From NCBI GenBank assembly GCA_030147505.1, contig JASBVG010000092.1:1-64000 (forward strand): a DNA stretch of 64,000 nucleotides, in the 5' to 3' direction. Within the stretch, counting starts at the first letter, position 1; every line of letters begins with the position of its first letter. Below are positions 25,638-33,771 of the stretch, piece after piece. The notes below the pieces were generated by a model. The model was given only the letters and a program-made list of their open reading frames with translations. It ran no database searches and was not told the origin of the DNA. The stretch is from Tardiphaga sp. GTDB taxonomy: Bacteria > Pseudomonadota > Alphaproteobacteria > Rhizobiales > Xanthobacteraceae. The translations under genes were made by a program, and so were the position numbers.

Positions 25638-25665
25638 CGCCCGCCTGCATCGCTGCAGGCGGGCG
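25638..25665. terminator. Strong stem-loop between convergent genes
   Basis: CGCCCGCCTGCA-tcgc-TGCAGGCGGGCG forms a perfect 12-bp stem. An A-run lies on the left (T-run for the minus strand), so it should terminate the minus-strand gene at 25687 and probably rlmB as well. Confidence 0.7.
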
Positions 25666-25686
25666 TCGATGTTTGATGCGCTCGAC

Positions 25687-26283
25687 TCAGTAAGGGCGGC
25701 GCAGCGGGCGCTGCTGATGATGATAGCCATGGCGCGGCGCATAGCCGTGACGCGATCCGTAGATCACGCGCGGCTGGTTGTAGCGATGTCCGTAATAGCT
25801 GCGCTGGGCGTAACGCACGCGCGGACGCATGCTATAACCATAGCGATAGCTCGGGCGACCGTAATACGACAGACGCGGCGTGAACACGACCGGGCCTCGG
25901 GCCACCGGCGCATAACCATAGCCATACCCGTAGCTGTAGTGATCGTAAGGATTGGCATAGGGGCCGCCGTCATAGCGCGGATAGCCGCGCCAGCCGATGG
26001 CGGTTTCCTGATAGGTCGGGACCGGTGCAAACTGGCCGGGGCCGCCATAGGTCGGGCCCTGATTGGCGTAGTAGTACTGACGCGTCACCGGCACCGGATC
26101 CGGCAACTGCACATAGCCGGCATAGCCGTAGCCCGTACCGTAATAGCTGTAGGTGCCATAGCCCCCGCCGCAGGGCGAGCAGCCGCCAGCATAGAAGCCA
26201 CCGCCGGCCATCGCGGGCGATGCCGCCGCGCTGACGGCAGCGACGGCAAAAGCCGCAGCCCATTTTGAAATCGTGATACGCAT
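25687..26283 (-). CDS. Exported Gly/Tyr-rich protein
   Basis: A 198-residue protein with a signal peptide (AAAFAVAAVSAAASPAMA) followed by low-complexity sequence rich in Tyr, Gly and Arg (GTYSYYGTGYGYAGY, YDHYSYGYGYGYAPVARG, PRHGYHHQQRPLRRPY). A Cys pair near the mature N-terminus (GGCSPCGGG) is notable. Tyr/Gly repeats of this style occur in surface or envelope-associated proteins; function unknown. It is followed downstream by a strong terminator, which supports it as a real transcription unit. Confidence 0.75.
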   Translation of the reverse strand: MRITISKWAAAFAVAAVSAAASPAMAGGGFYAGGCSPCGGGYGTYSYYGTGYGYAGYVQLPDPVPVTRQYYYANQGPTYGGPGQFAPVPTYQETAIGWRGYPRYDGGPYANPYDHYSYGYGYGYAPVARGPVVFTPRLSYYGRPSYRYGYSMRPRVRYAQRSYYGHRYNQPRVIYGSRHGYAPRHGYHHQQRPLRRPY

Positions 26284-26329
26284 AACGCACTCCTGTCGGT
26301 GTTTTCTTGTTTGGTAATGGAAATTCGTG

Positions 26330-26752
26330 TCAGCGCCGCTCCAGCGGTGGCGCCACGATGACCGGTGGCGGGGTCATCGGAACGTCGTTGTGCCCCATCG
26401 GCGCCGATTGGGCCGACCAGTGTTCGGAGAAGGTCGGCGCAGGCTCCGGCAGCTTGCGATTGGCCGGCGGCTCGATTTCGAGCCGCCCATAACCCGGCGT
26501 GCGGCCGAGGCTGGGATAATAGTGACCGACATTCGGCACCGGATCGATCGGCCGGCCGCCATAGATCGTCGGCTGCACATGGATACGGTTCTGCAGTCCC
26601 CTGTCGCCCTCGATCACGCGATAGGATGCATCGACGCCGTTGATGATGACGGGCACGCCGGGCCTTCCGGGAATGACGATGTTGAATCCATCGGCCGCCG
26701 CAGCCGGTAGCGTGGTGGCGATGGTGAGCAGCAGTGCCGGAATGACCCGCAT
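26330..26752 (-). CDS. Hypothetical exported protein
   Basis: A 140-residue protein with signal peptide (VIPALLLTIATTLPAAAA) and a Pro/Gly-rich mature part (IVIPGRPGVPVIINGVDASYRVIEGDRG, QPTIYGGRPIDPVPNVGHYYPSLGRTPGYGRLEIEPPANRKLPEP). The start is the ATG preceded by AGGA at seven bases; an ATG five codons earlier is less well placed. It reads in the same direction as the next exported protein, 46 bases ahead of it, so they may be co-transcribed. Not recognised otherwise. Confidence 0.72.
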   Translation of the reverse strand: MRVIPALLLTIATTLPAAAADGFNIVIPGRPGVPVIINGVDASYRVIEGDRGLQNRIHVQPTIYGGRPIDPVPNVGHYYPSLGRTPGYGRLEIEPPANRKLPEPAPTFSEHWSAQSAPMGHNDVPMTPPPVIVAPPLERR

Positions 26753-27035
26753 GATGGTGTCCTGCATTGATGGCGGTAGAATAATCGAAGCCCCGGCAGG
26801 ATGGGTTAAAGGCGCGGTCCAAACTGCCGGTAAGCCTAACGCGCAAGCCTGCAATCGAGTTCAAATGCCCGGAATCGTAAGGCGATTTCGTTAACGCATG
26901 CGACGCGGCGATGGCCTCCACGCAGCGATCAAACTGGACCGGAACGATGTCGCATCTTGCGGATTGCTGCCCGCACATGGTCTGATCCATGCGCACCGAA
27001 GTCCGTTTCGCCCCTATCGCTTCCGGAGAGTTCTC

Positions 27036-27311
27036 ATGAAGATCCTCAGCGCCGCCATCATCCTCTCGACGCTGGTCGCCACGCCCGCTTTCGCCAGGCA
27101 TTGGAAGCACCACCGGCACCACCACCACCACGCCGAGACCTTCGTGTTCGCCGCCCCCGGCCAGCCCTACCGGATCAGCTATCAGCACAATTATGGCCCG
27201 GGTCTGACGCCCGGCACCTTCGCCTATTATGACGGCTCGCTATCCCGGCGCTGCAAACAGTCCGCCGCCGCCTATCGCGGCCAGGACGGCCGCGCCTATC
27301 CGTGCTTCTGA
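27036..27311 (+). CDS. Small exported His-rich protein
   Basis: A 91-residue protein with signal peptide (MKILSAAIILSTLVATPAFA) and a run of histidines just after it (RHWKHHRHHHHHAET), then PGQPYRISYQHNYGPGLTPGTFAYYDGSLSRRCKQSAAAYRGQDGRAYPCF. The two cysteines near the C-terminus could form a disulfide. GGAGAG lies 7 bases before the ATG. A metal-binding role is possible from the His run but unproved. A strong terminator follows. Confidence 0.75.
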   Translation: MKILSAAIILSTLVATPAFARHWKHHRHHHHHAETFVFAAPGQPYRISYQHNYGPGLTPGTFAYYDGSLSRRCKQSAAAYRGQDGRAYPCF

Positions 27312-27348
27312 CCGAAGCGGCACGTACCGCAGTTGAGACGCCGCAAAC

Positions 27349-27383
27349 AAAACCCCGGTGCTGAGAGCAGCATCGGGGTTTTT
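27349..27383. terminator. Rho-independent terminator
   Basis: AACCCCG...CGGGGTT stem with an inner GTGCTG/CAGCAT extension, followed by TTTTTG; the A-run on the other side makes it bidirectional. It ends the small His-rich gene and the convergent acyltransferase gene. Confidence 0.85.
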
Positions 27384-27387
27384 GATA

Positions 27388-28449
27388 TCAGGATGCCTGC
27401 GTGTGTCCTGTACCCGGCTTCAAAGGCACGCTCGTAGCGTCCACATCGCCCGACGCGCGCTTGATCGGCAGTGCTTTCGCCTGCGGCCTGAGACTGACTT
27501 TCTCGAACAGGATCGCAAGGATCAGCGTCGCCACGCAGAAGACAATCAGGTTGGCCGGGAACGACATCGCCTTCAGCGCCTCTTGGCGCAGCAGGAAATC
27601 GTGCACGAGATAGATCTGCAGCGCGGTGCCGGCGAGCAGCGTGACGAGGCCGCTCAGGTGATTGGCGATGAACTGCTCGAGCGCCGGGTAACGCGCGAAG
27701 CGGAACGCAAAGATGAGGAAGGCGAGCGCGGGAATGCGATCGACGATCTGCACCTCGAACGGCGTGATCCGCCCCAGCGAGCCGACGAACAGATAGAAGC
27801 CGGCGATCGACATCAACAGCCATAGGAGGTCGGAAAGCTTGCCTCTGGTGTCGGCATGGAATCTGGCGGCGTAGACGCCCATCACCATGGTGGCGAAATA
27901 GAAGATGATGCGCAGCGGCAGCGTGACCTCCGTCTGCACATCATAATGCTCGGTCAGCCAGCTCGTCTTCTCCGCGAAGATCGCGAACAGCAGGATATAG
28001 GCGAGCGCCAGCGCGCCGAAGAGCCAGGCATAGGCCCGCTTCGTCTCCATCTTCGCCATGATGAAGTAGATGGGAACATAGCAACCGACGATGGTCGGCA
28101 GGAACCAGAACTGCAGCGGGACGATGTAGAGGAAGAAGAAATCGGAGAAGCTGCGGATATGCGCGTCGCCGACCAGAACGAGGAAGGTGGCGACAACGAA
28201 GAGCGGCTCATAGACGCGCGTCAGCCGCCGCTTCAGCCAGCTGCCGATCGCCTCCCTGCTCGCCTGATAACCGAGATAGAGCCCATAGCCCGAAATGAAG
28301 AAGAACAGCTCATTGCCGAACACCCCGCCGGTGCCGAGCTGGGGGATCGGATAGACTTCATCGAGATGCGAATTAACCACCAGCACGATGGCGACGGCGC
28401 GCAACAGATCCAGATAGGAGGTCGGGTGAACGGGTCTGTTTACGGTCAT
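27388..28449 (-). CDS. Acyltransferase-3 family membrane protein
   Basis: A 353-residue integral membrane protein with about ten hydrophobic helices. The N-terminal SYLDLLRAVAIVLVVNSHLDEVYP carries the conserved RxxA and the catalytic-type His of the OafA/NodX/ExoZ family; FFFISGYGLYLGYQ matches the following family motif. Such enzymes O-acetylate polysaccharides, lipopolysaccharide or other surface glycans. No glycan gene cluster surrounds it. The ATG start has no competing start and gives the standard N-terminus. Confidence 0.85.
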   Translation of the reverse strand: MTVNRPVHPTSYLDLLRAVAIVLVVNSHLDEVYPIPQLGTGGVFGNELFFFISGYGLYLGYQASREAIGSWLKRRLTRVYEPLFVVATFLVLVGDAHIRSFSDFFFLYIVPLQFWFLPTIVGCYVPIYFIMAKMETKRAYAWLFGALALAYILLFAIFAEKTSWLTEHYDVQTEVTLPLRIIFYFATMVMGVYAARFHADTRGKLSDLLWLLMSIAGFYLFVGSLGRITPFEVQIVDRIPALAFLIFAFRFARYPALEQFIANHLSGLVTLLAGTALQIYLVHDFLLRQEALKAMSFPANLIVFCVATLILAILFEKVSLRPQAKALPIKRASGDVDATSVPLKPGTGHTQAS

Positions 28450-28644
28450 GATGTGCGGGATCTCTGACTGGACGCATCGGTGGTCGGCAGCCCGGTATCA
28501 TCGGACGCGCGGCTTACCAATCATTTGTCCAATATGAAGCGTATCGCGGCTTCGGAATTTACCCGCCGTTAGGCATGAGGCCGCGTCTAGCCGGAAACGT
28601 TACGGGAGATGGTGGAGGCGACCAAACTGAAACTGGCCGGATGC

Positions 28645-28947
28645 TTAATCGGGGCGAGAAATCTTCGCCTTCTCAGTCACGATCGAACGCCAGATGTCGA
28701 GGACACCAGACTGGATCATCTTATCGATCGTCTTGTCACTGAAATGATCCAGAAAAACCGCCTTATCCAGATCGAGCCGAAGCGAGAACTCTCTGGCCGA
28801 GCGCTCAGGGCGCCCACGCGGCCGAGCTGGACGCTCCACAAAATCGACAACCACACACTTGGTATTCTCGCTCCACCAACGCGCCTTCACGCATTGAACA
28901 TTTGGTCCCAGCGAGAACCTTTGGTCGGCTAACATAATCTCCGTCAT
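28645..28947 (-). CDS. Hypothetical protein, 100 residues
   Basis: Not recognised. A soluble basic protein (MTEIMLADQRFSLGPNVQCVKARWWSENTKCVVVDFVERPARPRG in two parts, then FSLRLDLDKAVFLDHFSDKTIDKMIQSG). The second half looks like a compact helical fold. An antisense open frame overlaps it but has poor composition. It lies near tRNA-Thr in a stretch with lower GC than the surroundings, so it may be part of acquired DNA. Coding is likely but not certain. Confidence 0.5.
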   Translation of the reverse strand: MTEIMLADQRFSLGPNVQCVKARWWSENTKCVVVDFVERPARPRGRPERSAREFSLRLDLDKAVFLDHFSDKTIDKMIQSGVLDIWRSIVTEKAKISRPD

Positions 28948-29182
28948 GACACTGTCCGAGCGCTGTTTCAGAAGATCAGGTGCATCGCCTTAATCCATGA
29001 CTTATCGATTTTTCCCCCCGCCCGTTCGCCCCTAAGGTAATACAATGATTTTTTGCAACCTTAACAAGCTCTTTTCAAAAACCAGAGCGATCCAAAATCC
29101 GCCGAAACAAGGATGAGGGGCGAAGAAAATGAGAGCGCGACAGGCGCAAAGCACCAAGACTGGCACATCTTTAGAAGGCTAA
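28948..29182. other. AT-rich intergenic segment 3' of tRNA-Thr
   Basis: No gene is visible. The segment has runs such as ATTTTTTGC and GATTTTTCCCC and is visibly richer in A/T than its neighbourhood. It holds the promoter region of the 100-residue hypothetical gene and lies beside the 3' end of a tRNA gene, a frequent integration site, but I see no direct repeat of the tRNA end or integrase. Confidence 0.4.
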
Positions 29183-29257
29183 TGGTGCCGGCAGAGAGGA
29201 TTGAACTCCCGACCTTCGGTTTACAAAACCGCTGCTCTACCGCTGAGCTATGCCGGC
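29183..29257 (-). tRNA. tRNA-Thr (TGT)
   Basis: The minus strand gives acceptor arms GCCGGCA/TGCCGGC, D-arm AGCTCAGCGGTAGAGC, anticodon loop GGTTTTGTAAACC with anticodon TGT, T-arm GGGAGTTCAATCC and an encoded CCA end. Confidence 0.96.
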
Positions 29258-29641
29258 TGCAGGATCAATGACTTAGCGCCGATGCATACCCTTTTGCAGG
29301 GCGCCGGCGGCAGGTCGAACCTGTGTTGCGCCGTCACTTACCAGAGTTGTCCGCACAGGGCTACTGGTCGGCGCAACCTTCTCAATTTCCCACAGCGGAC
29401 TTGCGGCCGCCGGGCACGCTTACAGCCGCCCGCAAAGCAACAACACATTGACCGCGCAGGCGGCCAGAAGGGCGACGGCAAGCGCCGTCTGAACCCCGTT
29501 ACACCAGATATGGTCGATCATTCTCATTGCCTGATGACCATCGGGCGATTCTAGGCAAGGAGTCTCGCGGCTTATTTTTTCAAGGATTTAGGACTCGTTT
29601 ACCTTCGATTCCGCCCTGCCCCGGCCTGCTCCAAGGCAAAC
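29258..29641. other. Intergenic region, no gene seen
   Basis: About 380 bases between tRNA-Thr and the terminator of the porin gene. Short open frames are present but have no ribosome binding site, signal peptide or domain-like sequence. It should contain the tRNA promoter, at its left end. Confidence 0.4.
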
Positions 29642-29643
29642 AA

Positions 29644-29668
29644 AAAGGCCGGCATGATGCCGGCCTTT
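29644..29668 (-). terminator. Rho-independent terminator of the Omp25-like gene
   Basis: AAAGGCCGGCAT-g-ATGCCGGCCTTT stem; on the minus strand it is followed by a run of T. It lies about 40 bases after the stop codon of the outer membrane protein gene. Confidence 0.85.
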
Positions 29669-29707
29669 CCGCTGAACCGGGAGACCCGATTCGTATTCGC
29701 TGTTCGC

Positions 29708-30427
29708 TCAGTACTTGGCGACCATCGGACCACCCCAGCCGAAGCGATAGTTCAGGCCGGCCTTGATGGTGTGCTCGTCATTGTTGAAGCTCGTCGAGCC
29801 CGCCGGGAATGCGGTCGAGGTGAGCGTGGTATTGCCGAAGTTGTAGTACTGATATTCGATCTTGCCCGACCAGTTCGGCGTGAACATGTATTCGAGACCG
29901 CCGCCGACAGTGTAGCCGCTCTTGCTGTTGCCATCGATGCCGACCGGGGTCGCCGGCACAAGGCTGGTCACCGTCAGATCGTTATTGCCGCGCCAAGCGT
30001 AACCACCCTTGGCGTAAAGCATCGTCGGCCCCCAGGTGTAGCCGAGGCGGCCGGTGACCGAACCCAGCTCATTGCTGTTGCCCGTGACGGTGGTTCCGTT
30101 CGGATACACGAAGCCGGTATTGTTGCTGCCCATCCAGCTGTAATTGGCCTCGATGCCGAGCACCCAGTTGGTGGCGAACTGATAGTCGAAGCCGCCCTGC
30201 ACGCCGCCCATGAAACGGCCGCTGTCGCCGACCAGGCTGTTGCTGTCGCCGAAGGCGCCGCCGACGTGACCGCCAATATAGAAACCGGTCCAGTTATAGA
30301 CCACCGCCGGAGCGGTATAGGCCGGTGCCTTGGTATAGGTGCGCGCCGGAAGATCGGCAGCGAAAGCCGAGGTGGATGCGGCAGCGGCAGCGACGATCGC
30401 CGACGCGCTCAGCAGAAACTTTTTCAT
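29708..30427 (-). CDS. Omp25/RopB-type outer membrane beta-barrel protein
   Basis: A 239-residue protein with signal peptide (FLLSASAIVAAAAASTSAFA) followed by the family-typical ADLPARTYTKAPAYTAPAVVYNWTGFYIGGHVGGAFGD (read in two parts), alternating aromatic strands, and a C-terminal HTIKAGLNYRFGW close to the terminal aromatic strand signature. The ATG is preceded by GGGGA. This abundant porin-like family is widespread in rhizobia and Brucella, where it stabilises the outer membrane. It has its own strong terminator. An eight-stranded barrel is expected. Confidence 0.88.
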   Translation of the reverse strand: MKKFLLSASAIVAAAAASTSAFAADLPARTYTKAPAYTAPAVVYNWTGFYIGGHVGGAFGDSNSLVGDSGRFMGGVQGGFDYQFATNWVLGIEANYSWMGSNNTGFVYPNGTTVTGNSNELGSVTGRLGYTWGPTMLYAKGGYAWRGNNDLTVTSLVPATPVGIDGNSKSGYTVGGGLEYMFTPNWSGKIEYQYYNFGNTTLTSTAFPAGSTSFNNDEHTIKAGLNYRFGWGGPMVAKY

Positions 30428-30729
30428 GTGAAGTCCCCTGTGTGTTGCGTTGTGACGGTCAGAAAACAACGTGGCGGGAGTTTGGTTGCTTCGCGGCGTT
30501 CCCCATCACAGTGATCTTTCTTGAGTGCGACAAATCAGCCACACATGGCCTATTCATCTTGGTCTGGGTTCGAAGGGATTCGGTTCAAGGCGCGCGACAG
30601 TGAGGCACGCAATGCCGCCGTGCTGCCGCAAGAAAGCCGCAAGATCTGCGCGGCAGACCGTCCTGGAGGCTCGATTTTCCAGCGGCATTCTGGCGGCAGA
30701 CTTGCGGCACCATGTGGCAGCGGACGCGG
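30428..30729. other. Intergenic region with porin promoter
   Basis: About 300 bases between the porin start and the stop of the upstream lipoprotein gene, both on the minus strand. It should contain the porin promoter. I see no gene and no strong palindrome. Confidence 0.4.
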
Positions 30730-31152
30730 TTACCGCGTCATCTTTTCCATCTCGGGGAACGGCTGGTAAGTGGCGCCGGCACACAGTTCCGTGCTGTTCT
30801 CCACCACGCGATCGAGCCGGCCATCGACGAAGGCGACGCCACGTTCCTGCACCGGCGTGTAGCGGCTGTTGAAATCCTTCGCCGAGTAACGAACGCAAGC
30901 CACATAGCGCATATTGCCGCCGACAGTCCGCTGCACCGGCTCGGCGAGGGTTGCACCGCGCACCCCGACGGGATCGTTGAGATAGGTGCGCATGAAGGCA
31001 AGCAGATCGGCGCGATAGTTGGTCGGGAACGGCTGCGGCCCGCTGGCGCTTTCGGTGAAGGCAATGCTGCCGCTCGGACCCGCGCAGGCGCTCAAACCGA
31101 AGGACAACAGCAACCCGGCTGCGCGCATCGCATTCTGCAGATTCAATGTCAT
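30730..31152 (-). CDS. Small lipoprotein of unknown function
   Basis: A 140-residue protein with a lipoprotein signal (RAAGLLLSFGLSACAG; the lipobox is LSAC). The mature part has a folded-looking domain (PFPTNYRADLLAFMRTYLNDPVGVRGATLAEPV, MRYVACVRYSAKD, FVDGRLDRVVENSTELCAGATYQPFPEMEKM). Cysteines in VACVRY and ELCAGA may form a disulfide. An ATG eight codons later would also retain the lipobox. Similar small lipoproteins are common in this family; function unknown. Confidence 0.75.
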   Translation of the reverse strand: MTLNLQNAMRAAGLLLSFGLSACAGPSGSIAFTESASGPQPFPTNYRADLLAFMRTYLNDPVGVRGATLAEPVQRTVGGNMRYVACVRYSAKDFNSRYTPVQERGVAFVDGRLDRVVENSTELCAGATYQPFPEMEKMTR

Positions 31153-31352
31153 TCCCGCCTGCTTCTCCAAACTCCGCCATCTCCTAGACGGTTCGCGCGC
31201 GGAAGGGAATTCGCAACTCGGTGACGATGACACTCACGAGATTGGCAGATACGGGCCTACCCCGCCACTCCTGGGGACGCGGGAATGGCGAGGCGACCGT
31301 CAATCTCCGCGGCCGCAGCAGGGCAATGAGAACGCCACGACCACGGAGCTCC

Positions 31353-31604
31353 TCAACCGTGTTTGTGCACGGTTTTGGCTGTGATGCCGGAATGCCTGAA
31401 GGTCTTGTGGTGACCGAACTTCTTGTGAAGATTGAAGTGCGATCGCACGCCATGGTGATGCTTGATGTGACCACGATGCATCTGCGCCTTCGCATCGAGC
31501 GGATGGGAATGTTGCCCGCGGCTGGCATGGCCCAGGCCACCGGCGAATGCCGGCGAGGCGAGCACGGAGACAGCGATCAGCGCGGCGGAAACGGTCTTCA
31601 ACAT
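31353..31604 (-). CDS. Small exported His-rich protein
   Basis: An 83-residue protein with a signal peptide (LKTVSAALIAVSVLASPAFA). The mature part is very rich in His and Lys (GQHSHPLDAKAQMHRGHIKHHHGVRSHF, KKFGHHKTFRHSG), ending in VHKHG. Coding is supported by the complete signal peptide. A metal-binding or polyanion-binding role is plausible from composition only. Confidence 0.65.
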   Translation of the reverse strand: MLKTVSAALIAVSVLASPAFAGGLGHASRGQHSHPLDAKAQMHRGHIKHHHGVRSHFNLHKKFGHHKTFRHSGITAKTVHKHG

Positions 31605-31875
31605 GGTCTTCTCCTGTCGATCTCGATCAAGAAGGTGACCGGTCGGAATGGCCGGGCTTATCGATCATGCAGCGACCTTAGTTGGCCGGCGCTGAACCCA
31701 TGCTGACGCGCCTATGCAGGCACCGTTCATCTGGATGACATGCTCGTCATGCGGGCGGGATTGCAGCACCGCTGCACATCAGGCGGGAATGAACGGCCAT
31801 CCCCGGTGTTCATTCCGTGTTCACAACCCCTGGCTTCCGTGCCAGACTGATCCGGCTGCAAACAGGAGCGCCGCC

Positions 31876-32448
31876 ATGACCAAGTCTTCGAGGACTTCTT
31901 CTCTGATCCGGCTGACGACACTTGCACTGCTCTCGGCCGTTATCGCCGCCTCGCCTTCCGCCCTCACCACCGCATTCGCTGCCGGCGGCGACACCCCCTC
32001 CTCGCCGCCGCCTTCGTCCGATTCGAAGAAGGGCACCAAGGACAAGAAGCACAACGAGACCCAACCCGACGACCGCGCGTTCCTCGACGGCTATCGTGCC
32101 GCCTATGCGACGATCTACGACAAGCACGACTACACGACTGCGATCGAACAGCTGAAGGCCCTGAAGCAGGACGACCGTGCCGACGTTGCCAATCTGATCG
32201 GCTATTCCTATCGCAAGCTCGGCGACTACAAGGTCTCGCAGGCTTATTACGAACGCGCGCTGAAGGCCGATCCGAACCATGCCCGCACCTGGCAGTATTA
32301 CGGCCTGTGGCAGATCGAACAGGGCAACCGCGATCAGGCGCAGTATCATTTGAACAAGCTGGCCTTGCTCACCGGCAAGAATTCGGCCGAATACAAATCG
32401 CTCGCGGACGCGCTCGCGCAGGCGCCAGGCACCGGCCTCACCTACTGA
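31876..32448 (+). CDS. Exported TPR-repeat protein
   Basis: A 190-residue protein with signal peptide (LTTLALLSAVIAASPSALTTAFA), a Ser/Pro/Lys-rich linker (SSPPPSSDSKKGTKDKK) and about three tetratricopeptide repeats from residue 70 on (AYATIYDKHDYTTAIEQLKALK, ANLIGYSYRKLGDYKVSQAYYERALKADPNH, WQYYGLWQIEQGNRDQAQYHLNKL). AGGAG lies eight bases before the ATG. TPR domains bind other proteins, here in the periplasm; partner unknown. A terminator follows directly. Confidence 0.82.
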   Translation: MTKSSRTSSLIRLTTLALLSAVIAASPSALTTAFAAGGDTPSSPPPSSDSKKGTKDKKHNETQPDDRAFLDGYRAAYATIYDKHDYTTAIEQLKALKQDDRADVANLIGYSYRKLGDYKVSQAYYERALKADPNHARTWQYYGLWQIEQGNRDQAQYHLNKLALLTGKNSAEYKSLADALAQAPGTGLTY

Positions 32449-32468
32449 TCCCGTTCGAGGATCGGTTC

Positions 32469-32505
32469 AAAGCCGGCGAGACCCAGCGGGCCGCGCCGGC
32501 TTTTT
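32469..32505 (+). terminator. Rho-independent terminator
   Basis: AAAGCCGGCG...CGCCGGC followed by TTTTT, about 20 bases after the TPR gene stop codon. Confidence 0.8.
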
Positions 32506-32667
32506 GCTGCGATCGACCTGCTCGCCGGTAACCATCCGGCCGCCGCCCTCTCGACAGATCGCCTCAAACTGCCGTTAAGTGCAACTCGACAACCGGAAGC
32601 CCGGTCGATACAGACCACGGCACAAGAATAAAACCCAAGTTCGAGCCCGAGGCCCGCGATCTCCGCC

Positions 32668-33447
32668 ATGACCCCGTCCAAGCGCCTCGACCGGATCGCC
32701 TTCGTCGCCAGCAACAGCGCGGAAGCGCAGGCTGCCCACGAGCAGCTGGTGCAGATCTACGGCAATGACGATCCGCACAAGGCCGACGTCATCGTCGCGC
32801 TCGGCGGCGACGGTCTGATGCTGAAGACGCTGCACGACCATATGCGCACCGGCAAGCCGATCTACGGCATGCATCGCGGCACGGTCGGCTTCCTGATGAA
32901 CGAGTTCTCGACGCACGACCTGCATGCGCGCCTTGCCGCCGCCCGCGAAACGCTGATCAATCCCCTGCTGATGCGCGCCACCGACGTGCATGGCAAAGTG
33001 CATATCCATCACGCCATCAACGAAGTCTCGCTGTTCCGCCAGACGCATCAGGCAGCGCGGCTGCGCATCCTGATCGATGAGCAGGAGCGGATGGCCGAGT
33101 TGATCGCCGACGGCATTCTTGTCGCCACACCCGCCGGCTCCACCGCCTACAATCTGTCGGCACAGGGACCTATCCTCCCCATCAATGCCGCCCTCCTCGC
33201 ACTGACGCCGATCAGCGCTTTCCGTCCGCGCCGCTGGCGCGGCGCACTGCTGCCGAATAAGGCATTCGTCGTCATCGAAGTGCTGGAAGGCGACAAGCGC
33301 CCGGTGGCAGCCGTTGCCGATCATGACGAGGCGCGCGATGTTCACCGCGTCGAGGTGATCGCCGACAGGACGATCTCGATGCGCATGCTGTTCGATCCCG
33401 GCCACAGCCTGGAAGAGCGCATCATCAGCGAGCAGTTCAGTTATTGA
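32668..33447 (+). CDS. nadK: NAD kinase
   Basis: Phosphorylates NAD to NADP in the cytoplasm; 259 residues, the size of short proteobacterial NAD kinases. The diagnostic GGDG is at about 46-49 (VIVALGGDGLMLKTLH), the NE motif at about 118-119 (AINEVSL), and the conserved glycine-rich LVATPAGSTAYNLSAQGPILP in the second domain. The ATG start is unambiguous and short of any extension. It is monocistronic, convergent with the small conserved gene behind it. Confidence 0.94.
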   Translation: MTPSKRLDRIAFVASNSAEAQAAHEQLVQIYGNDDPHKADVIVALGGDGLMLKTLHDHMRTGKPIYGMHRGTVGFLMNEFSTHDLHARLAAARETLINPLLMRATDVHGKVHIHHAINEVSLFRQTHQAARLRILIDEQERMAELIADGILVATPAGSTAYNLSAQGPILPINAALLALTPISAFRPRRWRGALLPNKAFVVIEVLEGDKRPVAAVADHDEARDVHRVEVIADRTISMRMLFDPGHSLEERIISEQFSY

Positions 33448-33480
33448 GGGATCGGCGGTGCGGCGGCGCGCCTGAAGGTC

Positions 33481-33768
33481 TCAAGCCGCTTCCAGCCGCG
33501 CAAGCTCGTTGGCAAAATCGAAGCGCAACTGCTCGGCCTCGCGATCCGGCAGCCAGTTCGCCATCTGCGGGAACACCGTGCGGTAGAACGCGACCTTGGA
33601 TGGCTCCCAGGGCAGCGTGCGCGCCGCACGCGCTTCTGCAAGGATGGCAAGCAGCTCGGCGCGCACCTCATTAGGATCGGCACGATAGACCGGCGTCGGC
33701 GCATCTTCGTCGAACAGATCGGATTGCGGATCGGGACCGAACAGGTCGGGCTGATCGGTGTGAGCCAT
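33481..33768 (-). CDS. Conserved small protein of unknown function
   Basis: A 95-residue acidic protein (MAHTDQPDLFGPDPQSDLF at the N-terminus, then EVRAELLAILAEARAARTLPWEP, YRTVFPQMANWLPDREAEQLRFDFANELARL). I recall similar short proteins with the WLP...QLRF pattern in many alphaproteobacteria, so it is probably ancestral here. Its start codon lies three bases after the stop of the restriction-modification gene, and its Shine-Dalgarno AGAGG is inside that gene's last codons. It is therefore translationally coupled to the upstream gene, though the two need not work together. Confidence 0.72.
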   Translation of the reverse strand: MAHTDQPDLFGPDPQSDLFDEDAPTPVYRADPNEVRAELLAILAEARAARTLPWEPSKVAFYRTVFPQMANWLPDREAEQLRFDFANELARLEAA

Positions 33769-33771
33769 TGC

